Translations under genes and position numbers: made by a program
Assembly (NCBI GenBank): GCA_964472565.1
Contig: CAYYNB010000001.1
Span: 1-64,000 of the forward strand
DNA: 64,000 nt
DNA from: DATAMF01 sp964472565
Lineage (GTDB): Bacteria; Chloroflexota; Anaerolineae; Aggregatilineales; Aggregatilineaceae
Direction: 5' to 3'
Shown: piece by piece, positions 8,294 to 17,107 of the stretch
How positions within the stretch are numbered: the stretch's first letter is position 1
How the letters are laid out: each line of letters opens with the position of its first letter
The notes under the pieces: model-generated
Told to the model about the DNA's origin: nothing
The model's database searches: none
The model's input: only the letters and a program-made list of their open reading frames with translations

Positions 8294-10000
8294 ATGACCA
8301 ATTTAACTCTCGCGCAGGTAGATGCCAATACCCTGCTGGACTGTGCAAAACATTTGTGTGACCAGATGCCGGATCGGGCCGCGCTGACCCTGATTGATCC
8401 CGACAGCACCCGGACGATCACCTATCATGAATTTTTTAATCAGGCTGCGCGGTATGCTCGCGCGCTCGAAAAAGCGGGAGTCCAGCCGCACGATCTGGTG
8501 GTGCTGGTGTTGCAGCACGGCGACGAAGTGCTGTACGGCTTCTGGGGCGCGATGCTGCTGGGCGCGATCCCCTCGATTTTCCCGTTTCTGACTCCCAAGC
8601 TGGACCCGGAGCACTATTACGAGAGCGTGCGCGCCCTGGTCGAACTGTCCGAGGTCAAAGCGGTGATCACCTATCCGGAGATGCAGCCGATTCTCGAACA
8701 GCACCTGGCGGGCATTGCCACGCTGGGAACCATCCTTAATGTTAACGATCTGGAGCCAGAAGGCCAACTGGCCGATTACCTGGATCGCGCTCCCTCACGG
8801 CCTGATGATACCGCGTTTTTGCAGCACTCGTCGGGCAGTACCGGGCTGCAAAAGGGCGTGATGCTGGCGCATGGCGCGGTGTTGAATCAGGTGACGGCGT
8901 ACAGCGCCGCGATCCAGCTTCAGCCGGACGATGTGATTATTAGCTGGCTTCCACTGTATCACGATATGGGCCTGATTGCTGGTTTTATTATGCCGATTAT
9001 ACAAGGAATTCACCTTGTCTTGATGTCGCCGTTCCACTGGGTCAGCAATCCGCAGGTGCTGCTGCGCGCGATTCACGATCACAAGGGGACGCTGTGCTGG
9101 CTGCCGAATTTTGCCTATAACTTTCTGGCAACGCGCGTGCGCAAATCCGCGCTGGAAGGACTGGATTTGTCGAGTCTGCGCGCCGTGATCAACTGCTCGG
9201 AACCCGTGCGGAATGAAAGCCATGTCACCTTTGCCAACCGCTACACCGACTATGGATTCAACCCCGATGGGCTGCATACGTGTTACGCCATGGCGGAAAA
9301 CACGTTCGCCGTGACCCAGAGCGATTTGAGCAAGCCGCTGAGCGTCGATTATGTGGACCGCAAGACGTTGATGGAACAGCGGATCGCGCAGCCGACCAAC
9401 CAGACGAACGGCGCGGTGATCACGATGGTATCGTGCGGGCGGGCGATCATGGGCACGGAAGTGCGGATCGTGGACGCGGAACGGCGCGATCTGCCGGATC
9501 GGCATGTGGGTGAAATCGCGCTGCGGAGCAACTGTATGCTGACCGGGTATTATCACCGCGCCGATGCGACTGCGCAGGCGATGCAGGACGGCTGGTACTT
9601 CACGGGCGATCTGGGGTATCTGGCGGACGGGGAGTTGTATATCACCGGGCGGCAGAAAGACCTGATCATCGTGGCGGGCAAAAATATCTATCCGCAGGAC
9701 ATCGAAAACAGCCTGTACGATATTCCGGGCGTGCATCCGGGGCGGGCGGTGGCGTTCGGCGTGCAGAATACGCAGCTTGGCACCGAAGATATTGCCGTGA
9801 TCGCGGAAGTCGAGACGGAAGACGCCGAGGCCCGCGCCGCCATCGAACGCGAGATTCGCGCGCGGATCGCCCAGACGACCGATGGCCTGGCGCATTATGT
9901 GCCTCGGGGCGGCCCGTTGTGGCGGCTCAAACAGGCCAGCGGCAAGATCGCGCGGACGGCCAACCGCGAGAAGTTTTTGACGGAAGTGCTCGGTTCTTGA
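8294..10000 (+). CDS. Fatty acyl-AMP ligase (FAAL-like adenylating enzyme)
   Basis: A 568-residue member of the ANL adenylating superfamily. The phosphate loop is HSSGSTGLQKGVMLAH, and the FAAL-type motif WLPLYHDMGLIAG follows. The A5-like region contains CYAMAEN and the A7/A8 region YFTGDLGYL ... GRQKDLIIVAGKNIYPQDIE. It lacks a carrier domain. FAALs activate fatty acids to acyl-adenylates and pass them to an acyl carrier protein rather than CoA. No PKS/NRPS or carrier-protein gene lies nearby. The ATG at 8294 was taken; a GTG at 8255 would add 13 residues. It is followed by a repeat and a tiny membrane-protein gene. Confidence 0.82.
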   Translation: MTNLTLAQVDANTLLDCAKHLCDQMPDRAALTLIDPDSTRTITYHEFFNQAARYARALEKAGVQPHDLVVLVLQHGDEVLYGFWGAMLLGAIPSIFPFLTPKLDPEHYYESVRALVELSEVKAVITYPEMQPILEQHLAGIATLGTILNVNDLEPEGQLADYLDRAPSRPDDTAFLQHSSGSTGLQKGVMLAHGAVLNQVTAYSAAIQLQPDDVIISWLPLYHDMGLIAGFIMPIIQGIHLVLMSPFHWVSNPQVLLRAIHDHKGTLCWLPNFAYNFLATRVRKSALEGLDLSSLRAVINCSEPVRNESHVTFANRYTDYGFNPDGLHTCYAMAENTFAVTQSDLSKPLSVDYVDRKTLMEQRIAQPTNQTNGAVITMVSCGRAIMGTEVRIVDAERRDLPDRHVGEIALRSNCMLTGYYHRADATAQAMQDGWYFTGDLGYLADGELYITGRQKDLIIVAGKNIYPQDIENSLYDIPGVHPGRAVAFGVQNTQLGTEDIAVIAEVETEDAEARAAIEREIRARIAQTTDGLAHYVPRGGPLWRLKQASGKIARTANREKFLTEVLGS

Positions 10001-10067
10001 CAAACCCGCCGGGATGATGCGGATTTCCGATCTCGTCGGGATTTCTGCGCGAGTCCAGTCATCAAAT

Positions 10068-10097
10068 GTAGGGGCAGGTTTGCAGACCGGCCCCTAC
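10068..10097. repeat. Dispersed GTAGGGGCAGG palindrome, copy A
   Basis: A 30-base imperfect palindrome begins GTAGGGGCAGGTTTGC and ends GACCGGCCCCTAC. The arms pair over ~13 bp with two mismatches. Related copies occur at 22605, 44452, 44539 and 48716, all intergenic. It lies between the FAAL gene and the small membrane peptide gene. Confidence 0.75.
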
Positions 10098-10150
10098 AAC
10101 CAGCAACACCGACAAGGTTTTTGTCCGGCTGAATTTTACGAGGAAGCGTT

Positions 10151-10279
10151 ATGATGTCCCTGCTGAAACGATTTTTAAGCCGCGAGAATCTGTATGCGGT
10201 GCTCATCTGTGTGATTCTGATTCTGGTGATCATCCTTACGGCTGATTCCGCGCCGCGCTGGATTTACCAGGGGTTCTAG
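10151..10279 (+). CDS. 42-residue single-span membrane peptide
   Basis: A short reading frame starting ATGATG nine bases after GAGGAAG encodes 42 residues. These are a basic amphipathic start (LLKRFLSREN), one strongly hydrophobic helix (~residues 15-30, LYAVLICVILILVIILT) and a short tail ending APRWIYQGF. The layout (good ribosome site, positive-inside charge, single helix, polar tail) supports a real small membrane protein. Its position between the FAAL gene and an envelope-protein gene suggests an envelope or lipid role, but no family is recognised. The stop is 15 bp before the next start. Confidence 0.6.
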   Translation: MMSLLKRFLSRENLYAVLICVILILVIILTADSAPRWIYQGF

Positions 10280-10294
10280 GACGCGAGAAAACCG

Positions 10295-11383
10295 ATGAGA
10301 AAATCATTCCTAAAAGTTCTAGGTTATATGACAGGGCTAATTCTTGGCACTTTGATATACGTTGGCGGCTTTTCTCCGGTACGAGTCATTGGCCTTCTGA
10401 CTACGGCGGTGTTCATGTGGGGAGCTTTTTCCATACTATCGGTACAGCCACGACTGCGCAAGGTTCTTAATCCAGGGGATAGTAAGACCAACTATTCAGT
10501 TGATATTAGCGATGAACAACGCCCGTTGCCGGTATCAGGAATATCTGCCGAACTCCAGTTGTTCAATCTGGGTTTTCGCCGCCTGGGTGAGGCAGCGCTG
10601 GTCAATGCGGCGGGACAAGAACTCGGCGTGGAATGGTCCTATATTAGCGCTGATGGGCGTGTGGTGGCGGGTGTGGCTCCCTTTCCGCATCTATGGGGTG
10701 GAGTGCGTATGGGATTTGAGTCCATATTCCCGGATGAAACGTGGTGTACGACCATGTTTCCTGGCGGATTTCCACGCGACGAAACCATTCGACATCCTGA
10801 TTTCTGGTTGCATCATGCCTATACCACTATCGAAGATACCTATCAGCGCCACCTGCGATATGTGGCGCAGTTTGCAAAGGCACATGGAGAATCACGCGTA
10901 TTCCAGACAATGGATGAATATCATGCGATGTCGCCTGTTTTTCGAAAGAAAGGGTATAACGAGTTAATGTTGCGACGTGGCAAGCTGTTCAGGCAATTGA
11001 ATGCTCCTGTTGTGGTAGCCCTGGAAGATATTGCCCTACTTACAACGGCTTTGAGCGGCCTTGCTCCCGACATCGCGCTGTTCGTATTGATGTTCTGTTT
11101 GTCTGTTTTTTTCATCTTTGCAGTCTGGTTGCTTCAAGTGCATCCGCTGGTTTATCGCATTTACCCCCTAGTTGTGTTCGGATTGTTCTTGGTGTTTATT
11201 CCACTGCTTTTAACTTCGCCCTGGTTCGCATTATTGTATGGGATCGTGCTCATCATCTCGTACATGATTATTCTGCGGCGATATGTTCCGGCGGGGGCTA
11301 AAGCGTTTCGCAAAGCAATTATAGCTGGTCGAACAGTGACGGATTTGCAAAACGCATCCTATTCAGAAACAAGATCACAATAG
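10295..11383 (+). CDS. Unrecognised polytopic membrane protein
   Basis: A 362-residue protein with two N-terminal membrane helices (~9-28 and 32-50) and a large soluble domain (~55-240). That domain is rich in aromatic residues and contains HPDFWLHHAYTTIEDTYQRH. Three further helices lie near 250-280, 288-310 and 315-335. Codon choice is visibly more A/T-rich than in neighbouring genes, which may indicate transfer or relaxed selection. The start follows the small membrane peptide by 15 bp, so they may share a transcript. Its last 25 bases overlap the convergent lipoprotein-like gene. No catalytic motif was recognised. Confidence 0.65.
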   Translation: MRKSFLKVLGYMTGLILGTLIYVGGFSPVRVIGLLTTAVFMWGAFSILSVQPRLRKVLNPGDSKTNYSVDISDEQRPLPVSGISAELQLFNLGFRRLGEAALVNAAGQELGVEWSYISADGRVVAGVAPFPHLWGGVRMGFESIFPDETWCTTMFPGGFPRDETIRHPDFWLHHAYTTIEDTYQRHLRYVAQFAKAHGESRVFQTMDEYHAMSPVFRKKGYNELMLRRGKLFRQLNAPVVVALEDIALLTTALSGLAPDIALFVLMFCLSVFFIFAVWLLQVHPLVYRIYPLVVFGLFLVFIPLLLTSPWFALLYGIVLIISYMIILRRYVPAGAKAFRKAIIAGRTVTDLQNASYSETRSQ

Positions 11384-12291
11384 GACGGCCAATCTTCAAG
11401 CTCAAACATCTCGCTTCCGTCTCGCAGGATGACATGTATCTGGGTGTTGACGGTACGGGTTTGCTTAAAAATGCCCCGTTTGAGTTCGTAAATCTGGGTG
11501 CTCTCGCTCCAGGCATTGTAGAAAATCGCGGCGATGTCGGTGGTAAACTGGCACGGCGCGGGCAGCATCCCATTATGGACGCGCACGATTAGTCCCCTGG
11601 AATTAACCCGGTAATTTATCAGGTTGGGCAGGGGAAACTGAAAACTTGTGATGGTGCGAATACCCCATGCGCCATTGACTGGCATGATCTGCCAAAACTC
11701 GGCATGGTAGTCCCCGGATATGCTTGAAGGGGAGAGATTGACCAGCGCGATCCAGCCGTTGGCGGTGGGATACGCTTCAAGTGAGTGACCGTCATTCAGG
11801 TGCCAGCGTTGGCCCGAACTGGAAAAGACGTACAGCCCGCCCATCGTGGTTGAGTAGTGGCTCCCGATGGGGCAGTTGATGTAACCGATGTAAGCCAGAA
11901 TTGTATCCTGTGTTTTGCTGTAGATGCGAGTTGTTCCCATCCGGTAAGGGGGCGGGTTGGTTTGCGCGATACCGGCGCGGATGATCGATTGGAGGGTGTG
12001 TGGTTTGAAAACCGGCCCGACCTGCTGCATCAAGGTTGTGACGGCGGCGAGCACCCGCCGGTTGTAGTCGGCACTGGCGGGGGTGATCCGATCAACGGTG
12101 CACGCGGCGTCATAATCCGCTGGGGCCGGGCCGATCTGGTCGGCAAGCTGGCGGGCGAGCGCCTGCTGATCGCGCGTGTCCGCCGGGAGCGGGGTAGACG
12201 TTGGATTTCCGGTGTTCAGGGGTCCGCCCGGAGTAATCAGCAGCACACCCAACGTGATCAGACTTGTCAGCAGCAGCAATCCGATTTTCAT
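11359..12291 (-). CDS. Secreted or membrane-tethered protein of unknown function
   Basis: The 310-residue product has an N-terminal signal or anchor helix (MKIGLLLLTSLITLGVLLIT) followed by a Pro/Thr/Asn-rich linker. The mature domain carries four Cys that could form disulfides (in DAACTVD, YINCPIG, APCQFT, PSYCDL). The mid-region contains YSKTQDTILAYIGYINC and later strand-rich sequence. ATG 12291 is preceded by GAGGAGG; a GTG three bases earlier is an alternative. The C-terminal end overlaps the convergent gene by 25 bp. No family is recognised. It is divergent from the GNAT gene. Confidence 0.65.
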   Translation of the reverse strand: MKIGLLLLTSLITLGVLLITPGGPLNTGNPTSTPLPADTRDQQALARQLADQIGPAPADYDAACTVDRITPASADYNRRVLAAVTTLMQQVGPVFKPHTLQSIIRAGIAQTNPPPYRMGTTRIYSKTQDTILAYIGYINCPIGSHYSTTMGGLYVFSSSGQRWHLNDGHSLEAYPTANGWIALVNLSPSSISGDYHAEFWQIMPVNGAWGIRTITSFQFPLPNLINYRVNSRGLIVRVHNGMLPAPCQFTTDIAAIFYNAWSESTQIYELKRGIFKQTRTVNTQIHVILRDGSEMFELEDWPSYCDLVSE

Positions 12292-12313
12292 CACTCATTC
12301 CTCCTCACTTATC

Positions 12314-12402
12314 ATTATAGGCCGCCGCAAGAAATCCCTTGATTTCATCAGACAATCAACGCAGAATCGGTGGGTGGATGCACTTTGGTTCTGCCGTATA
12401 AT
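12314..12402. promoter_or_regulatory. Divergent -10 boxes between secreted-protein and GNAT genes
   Basis: ATTATA at 12314-12319 is a perfect TATAAT on the minus strand, about 23 bases upstream of the secreted-protein start. TATAAT at 12397-12402 faces the GNAT gene, about 32 bases from its ATG. Neither has a convincing -35 hexamer at 16-18 bp, so the assignment rests on the -10 boxes and spacing only. Confidence 0.35.
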
Positions 12403-12433
12403 CAGGTGGTCTATCACATGAGGAAGGGTGAAC

Positions 12434-13405
12434 ATGGCAATCCAGTACCGCGCGTTTAGCTGGGATGACGTGGGGCCGCTGACGGCGATGCTCAACCGGG
12501 CGGCGGAAGCGGATGGCGACGATGGCCGGGTGACGGCGGAAGAAATCGAGCGCCAGCTCCGCCTGCCGGAAAGCGATCCGATTACCGATTCGATTCTGGC
12601 GGTTACGCCAGCGGATGATATTGTGGGGGCGGGGCGGTTTATTTTACTTCCGGCGATTGGCCGCGTGATGGGGATCGGGGTGGTCGATCCGCAGGTGCGC
12701 CGCCGGGGAGTTGGCACCGAACTGGTGCGGTGGTGTGATGCGCGGGCGATGCAGCGCGCGGAAGCTGAACTGCCTGCCGAGCGCCCGATTTATGTGCAGC
12801 GCTTTGTCAACGAGAAAAACGCGGATGCGCGGACTCTGTTGGACACGCTGGGCTACCGCCCGGTGCGCTATTTTTACACCATGCGCCGCTACCTGGATAC
12901 CCCATTGGATGAACCCGCGCTGCCTGACGGAATTACGCTGCGGCCTTTTGTCCGCGAACGGGATGCCCGCGCTGTGTTTGATGCGGTGGCCGATGCGTTC
13001 AGCACACACTGGGGCATGGGCGATTTTGAATTTGAGCGCTGGGAGCAGAACGTGCTGGATGATCCACACCTGGACCCGGATTTGTGGCTGGTGGCCGTGG
13101 ACGGTGACGAGATCGCGGCGATGTGCCTGAACCGGCGCTGGGGCGACGATCAGCCCGATCTCGGCTGGATCAGCACGCTGGGCGTGCGCCCATCCTGGCG
13201 TAAGCGCGGACTCGGCGCGGCGCTGCTGAACCTTAGCTTTTACCAGTTCCAGCAGCGCGGATGGACTATCGCCGGGTTGGGTGTCGATGCCGAAAATGCT
13301 ACCGGAGCCGTCGCCCTATACGAACGGGTGGGGATGCATGTGCATGCCTGCCGCGTGGCTTATCGTAAAATTTTACGCGGACGGGAAGAAGATATTCGAG
13401 ATTGA
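12434..13405 (+). CDS. Double-domain GNAT acetyltransferase
   Basis: A 323-residue protein with two GNAT folds in tandem. The N-terminal one has its acetyl-CoA pyrophosphate loop at VDPQVRRRGVGTELV. The C-terminal one has it at VRPSWRKRGLGAALLNLSFYQF, followed by the late NATGAVALYERVGM strand-helix. Both loops keep the Q/RxxGxG/A pattern, so both could bind acetyl-CoA. The two-domain layout resembles mycothiol synthase and aminoglycoside-type acetyltransferases, but the acceptor cannot be inferred. AGGAAGGG precedes the ATG at 12434; a GTG at 12428 is less well spaced. Confidence 0.8.
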   Translation: MAIQYRAFSWDDVGPLTAMLNRAAEADGDDGRVTAEEIERQLRLPESDPITDSILAVTPADDIVGAGRFILLPAIGRVMGIGVVDPQVRRRGVGTELVRWCDARAMQRAEAELPAERPIYVQRFVNEKNADARTLLDTLGYRPVRYFYTMRRYLDTPLDEPALPDGITLRPFVRERDARAVFDAVADAFSTHWGMGDFEFERWEQNVLDDPHLDPDLWLVAVDGDEIAAMCLNRRWGDDQPDLGWISTLGVRPSWRKRGLGAALLNLSFYQFQQRGWTIAGLGVDAENATGAVALYERVGMHVHACRVAYRKILRGREEDIRD

Positions 13406-13462
13406 GTGACTTTCGTCACCTGAAACATGGAACGCGATACGGTAAACTGGGGATTAATGTAA

Positions 13463-13479
13463 ATAAGCATTAAGCTTAT
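13463..13479. promoter_or_regulatory. Inverted repeat upstream of hypA
   Basis: ATAAGC-ATTAA-GCTTAT is a perfect 6-bp inverted repeat 21 bases before the hypA start, in a short A/T-rich leader. It could be an operator or a leader hairpin of the hyp operon. A second short repeat, GTGAC-TTTC-GTCAC (13406-13419), follows the GNAT stop. No clear -35/-10 pair could be assigned. Confidence 0.35.
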
Positions 13480-13500
13480 CACATCTACGGAAGAACAATT

Positions 13501-13863
13501 ATGCATGAACTGAGTGTGACACAAAGCCTGCTCAAACTGGTGCTGCACCATGCCGAAAAATCCGGGGCGGTGCGCGTCCGCACGATCAACATTGTGGTGG
13601 GCCAGCTTTCGAGTATTGTGGACGATTCGGTCCAGTTTTATTGGGATATGATCGCGGATGGCACGATTGCCAAAGGGGCGACGCTGAACTTTACGCGCAT
13701 CCCGGCGAAACTGCACTGCAACGGCTGCGGTCATGATTTTGCGCTGAATGAGCAGGATTACGCCTGTCCGCAGTGTGGCGGCATCAAAGTGATCGTAACG
13801 GCAGGCGAGGAATTTTATCTGGACAGCATTGATGTGGATTTGCAGGAAGCTGTCAGCAATTGA
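13501..13863 (+). CDS. hypA: Hydrogenase/urease nickel chaperone HypA
   Basis: The 120-residue product begins MHELSVTQSLL; Met1 and His2 are the conserved nickel ligands of HypA. The zinc domain shows the two CxxC pairs (CNGCGHDF and CPQCGG) separated by about a dozen residues. HypA delivers Ni2+ with HypB to the large subunit of NiFe hydrogenase. First gene of the hypABFCD operon; the next gene starts 12 bp downstream. Length and motifs are standard. Confidence 0.95.
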   Translation: MHELSVTQSLLKLVLHHAEKSGAVRVRTINIVVGQLSSIVDDSVQFYWDMIADGTIAKGATLNFTRIPAKLHCNGCGHDFALNEQDYACPQCGGIKVIVTAGEEFYLDSIDVDLQEAVSN

Positions 13864-13875
13864 AACGAGGAAAAT

Positions 13876-14532
13876 ATGCCTGAGATCGAGATTGTTGAAA
13901 ATATTCTGAGCGTCAATGATCAACTGGCGCTGAACACGCAAAAAGACCTGGATGGGCAGCATGTGTTGGGGCTGAACGTCATGGCGTCACCCGGCGGCGG
14001 CAAAACCAGCGTGATCTACAAAACCATTGAGGCGCTGAAGGATGAATATCGGATCGGCGTGATGGAAGGCGACGTGGTGATGATCGACGTGGATAAGCTC
14101 GCGCAGTTGGGCGTGCCCGTCGAACTGGTCAATACAGGCGGTGACTGTCATCTCGACGCGAATATGGTGCGCGAGGTGCTGCCGAAGATGGGATTGGATA
14201 AGCTGGACCTGATGATCATCGAAAATGTGGGCAACCTGATCTGCCCGGCGGCGTTTAAGCTCGGCACCCATCTGAACGTTTTGATCGCCAGCGTACCCGA
14301 AGGCGCGGACAAGCCGTACAAGTATCCGAACATGTACCGGGGCGCGGATGTGCTGCTGCTCAACAAAATGGATCTCAAGGATTATATGGAATTCGATCTG
14401 GATTACTTCCGGCGCGGCGTGGAGATTCTGAATCCGGGCGTGGCGTTTTTCCCGATCTCGTGTCGCACCGGAGACGGCCTCGCGGCGTGGCTGGACTGGC
14501 TGCGCGCCAAAATTCAGGAGCACAAGGCCTGA
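13876..14532 (+). CDS. hypB: Hydrogenase nickel-insertion GTPase HypB
   Basis: A 218-residue SIMIBI-class GTPase with Walker A ASPGGGKTS, the metal-site motif GGDCHLDANMV, switch/Walker B IIENVGN and the base-recognition motif LNKMDL. It lacks an N-terminal CxxCGC nickel site and any histidine-rich store, so it is the minimal form. It should work with HypA to load Ni2+ in the cytoplasm. The upstream AACGAGGAAAAT gives a good ribosome site. hypF begins three bases after the stop. Confidence 0.95.
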   Translation: MPEIEIVENILSVNDQLALNTQKDLDGQHVLGLNVMASPGGGKTSVIYKTIEALKDEYRIGVMEGDVVMIDVDKLAQLGVPVELVNTGGDCHLDANMVREVLPKMGLDKLDLMIIENVGNLICPAAFKLGTHLNVLIASVPEGADKPYKYPNMYRGADVLLLNKMDLKDYMEFDLDYFRRGVEILNPGVAFFPISCRTGDGLAAWLDWLRAKIQEHKA

Positions 14533-14535
14533 CGT

Positions 14536-16833
14536 ATGGCGGCAGCTCGACAGATTCATGTGAATGGCGTGGTCCAGGGGGTGGGGTTCCGCCCCTTTAT
14601 CTATGGGTTGGCGCAGCGTTATTCGCTGACGGGGTGGGTGCGCAATACGTCGGCGGGTGTGGATATTGAAGTGGTGGGCGACGGGGAAGCGCTGGAATCA
14701 TTTACACAGGCGATCACCGCCGAAGCGCCGCCGCTGTCGCGCATCGAAAGCGTGGAATGGCACGAGATCGCGCCCAACGGCTACACGCGGTTTGAGATCA
14801 AACACAGTGCAGCGGTGGAGGGAGCCTACCAGCCGATTTCGCCGGATATGGCGGTGTGTGAAGACTGTCTGCTGGAAGTATTCGATGAGACGGACCGGCG
14901 GCACCGCTATGCGTTCACCAACTGCACCAACTGCGGCCCGCGCTTCACGATTATTCAGGACATCCCGTATGATCGCCCGAAAACCACGATGTCCGCTTTT
15001 CAGATGTGCCCGGAATGTCAGGCGGAATATGATAACCCGCTGGATCGGCGCTTCCATGCGCAGCCGAACGCCTGCCCGGTGTGCGGTCCCCGGCTGGAAC
15101 TGATCCCCAGCCCGGAGCATGATGTGCCTGAAACGTGGGACGAACTGCCCGAAGACGAGATCAAAGCGACGTGTGAGCTTGTGCGCGACGGGTATATTGT
15201 GGCGATCAAAGGGATCGGCGGGTTTCATCTGGCGTGTGACGCGACCAACCCGGCGGCGGTGCAGGAACTCCGGCGGCGCAAAGGCCGCGCGGCCAAACCC
15301 TTCGCGGTGATGATGCCGGATATGGGCACGGTGACGCGCTTCTGTGAGGTGAGTTTCACGGCGGCGCAGGCGCTGGATTCACGCGAGCGCCCGATTGTGC
15401 TGCTGCCGCTCAAGCCGAACAGCGGGATCGCGGAAGCCGTTGCGCCCGGCCTGACCGAACTGGGCGTGATGCTGCCCTATACACCGCTGCATTACCTGCT
15501 GTTCGAATCTCCGCGCGACTTTCCGCCCGCGCTGGTGATGACCAGCGGGAATTTCAGCGAAGAACCGATTGCCACGACGAATGCAGATGCGGTCAGGCGG
15601 CTGGGACCGCTGGCTGATGCGTTTTTGCTGCATAACCGCGAGATTCACATCCGCTGCGATGACTCGGTGGTGCGTCCGCTGGATGATCATATCCAACCGC
15701 TGCGGCGTTCGCGCGGGTATGCGCCGTATCCGATTCCGCTGGCCTTCGATGCGGCCCCGCTGCTGGCGGCGGGCGCGGAACTCAAAAATACGTTTTGTCT
15801 GGCGCGCGATCAGTACGCCTTTATGAGCCAGCATATCGGTGATCTGGCGAATTATGAAGCGCTGCAATCCTACGAGCACAGCGTGGAACATCTCAGCCGC
15901 CTGTTTCGCGTCATGCCCGAAGCGGTGGCGCACGATCTGCATCCTGATTACATGGCGACACGTTACGCCATGCAGCGCCCGGAACCCAAAATCGCGGTGC
16001 AGCACCACCACGCACACATGGCGAGTGGGCTGGCGGAACACAAACGCCCGGCAGACGAGCAGGCCATCGGCGTGATCTTCGACGGGACGGGACTCGGCAC
16101 GGACGGCGCGATCTGGGGCGGGGAAATTCTGATCGGCGGGTATGGCGACTACCAGCGCTTCGCCTATCTGAAATATGTCCCGCTGCCGGGCGGTGACGCG
16201 GCTACGCTCAAACCGTACCGGGTGGCGCTGGCGCACCTGTGGGGCAGTGGGATTGCATGGGAGCCGGAACTCCCGCCCGTGCAAGCTGCGCCTGAAGCGG
16301 AACGCGGGATCATCCGGCAGCAGTTGGACAAACGGCTGAACGCGCCACTGACATCGAGTATGGGGCGGCTGTTCGATGCGGTGGCCTCCCTGATCGGCGT
16401 TTTGCAGGAAGTGACGTATGAGGCGCAGGGCGCGATCTGGCTGGAAGCGCAGACTGATCGTGCCGAGATGGGCGCGTATCCGTTTGAAATCGGCGACGAC
16501 GAACCCTACCAGATTGATCCGGCTCCGCTGTTCCGCGCGATCATCCGGGATCAGCGGGCGGGGGTGCCAGCGGCGAAAATTTCAGCGCGATTCCATAACG
16601 GGGTCGCGCAGATGATCGCTGATCTGTGCCAGATGGCGCGCGAAAAAACGGATTTAAACAGTGTCGTCCTCAGCGGCGGCGTATTCCAGAATCATACGCT
16701 GCAAGGTAAAACGGTCCCGCTGTTACAGGCGGCGGGGTTCACGGTGTATACGCATCGCCTGGTGCCGCCGAATGATGGCGGGCTGGCGCTTGGGCAGGCG
16801 GCGGTGGCGGCTTACAAACTCAAATTTGGTTAA
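14536..16833 (+). CDS. hypF: Carbamoyltransferase HypF (cyanide-ligand synthesis)
   Basis: The 765-residue product has the complete HypF architecture. An N-terminal acylphosphatase domain carries VQGVGFRPFIYGLA. Two zinc-finger units follow, CEDC...CTNC and CPEC...CPVC. Next are a YrdC-like domain (residues ~205-385) and a Kae1-like C-terminal domain with HHHAHMAS, FDGTGLGTDG and SGGVFQN. HypF makes carbamoyl-AMP and transfers the carbamoyl group to HypE for dehydration to the CN ligand. HypE is not encoded in this window. The ATG lies just after the hypB stop, and hypC follows after 13 bp. Confidence 0.95.
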   Translation: MAAARQIHVNGVVQGVGFRPFIYGLAQRYSLTGWVRNTSAGVDIEVVGDGEALESFTQAITAEAPPLSRIESVEWHEIAPNGYTRFEIKHSAAVEGAYQPISPDMAVCEDCLLEVFDETDRRHRYAFTNCTNCGPRFTIIQDIPYDRPKTTMSAFQMCPECQAEYDNPLDRRFHAQPNACPVCGPRLELIPSPEHDVPETWDELPEDEIKATCELVRDGYIVAIKGIGGFHLACDATNPAAVQELRRRKGRAAKPFAVMMPDMGTVTRFCEVSFTAAQALDSRERPIVLLPLKPNSGIAEAVAPGLTELGVMLPYTPLHYLLFESPRDFPPALVMTSGNFSEEPIATTNADAVRRLGPLADAFLLHNREIHIRCDDSVVRPLDDHIQPLRRSRGYAPYPIPLAFDAAPLLAAGAELKNTFCLARDQYAFMSQHIGDLANYEALQSYEHSVEHLSRLFRVMPEAVAHDLHPDYMATRYAMQRPEPKIAVQHHHAHMASGLAEHKRPADEQAIGVIFDGTGLGTDGAIWGGEILIGGYGDYQRFAYLKYVPLPGGDAATLKPYRVALAHLWGSGIAWEPELPPVQAAPEAERGIIRQQLDKRLNAPLTSSMGRLFDAVASLIGVLQEVTYEAQGAIWLEAQTDRAEMGAYPFEIGDDEPYQIDPAPLFRAIIRDQRAGVPAAKISARFHNGVAQMIADLCQMAREKTDLNSVVLSGGVFQNHTLQGKTVPLLQAAGFTVYTHRLVPPNDGGLALGQAAVAAYKLKFG

Positions 16834-16846
16834 TGGAGAAAAAACG

Positions 16847-17107
16847 ATGTGTCTCGGTATCCCCGGTAAGATTGTGGAAGTGTACGAACAGCAGGGCCTG
16901 AAAATGGGCAAAATCGATTTTGGCGGCGTGATCCGTGAGGCGTGTTTAGCGTATGTGCCCGAAGCGGAGATCGGCCAGTATACGATTGTGCATGTCGGCT
17001 TCGCGCTGAACATCATCGACGAGGAAGAAGCGCAAAAAACGCTGGAACTGCTCGCCGAAGCGGGTATTCTGGGCGAAGAACTGGGTGAGTCGGAAGAGAC
17101 CCCATGA
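16847..17107 (+). CDS. hypC: Hydrogenase maturation chaperone HypC
   Basis: An 86-residue protein starting MCLGIPGKIVEV. Cys2, exposed after Met removal, is the essential metal ligand in the HypC/HybG family. The ATG at 16847 was chosen because it gives this conserved start and follows AATGGAGAAAAAAC. The Glu-rich C-terminus (ELGESEETP) is longer than in some homologues. HypC forms a complex with HypD, on which the Fe(CN)2CO unit is assembled. Its stop overlaps the hypD start (ATGA), indicating translational coupling. Confidence 0.95.
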   Translation: MCLGIPGKIVEVYEQQGLKMGKIDFGGVIREACLAYVPEAEIGQYTIVHVGFALNIIDEEEAQKTLELLAEAGILGEELGESEETP

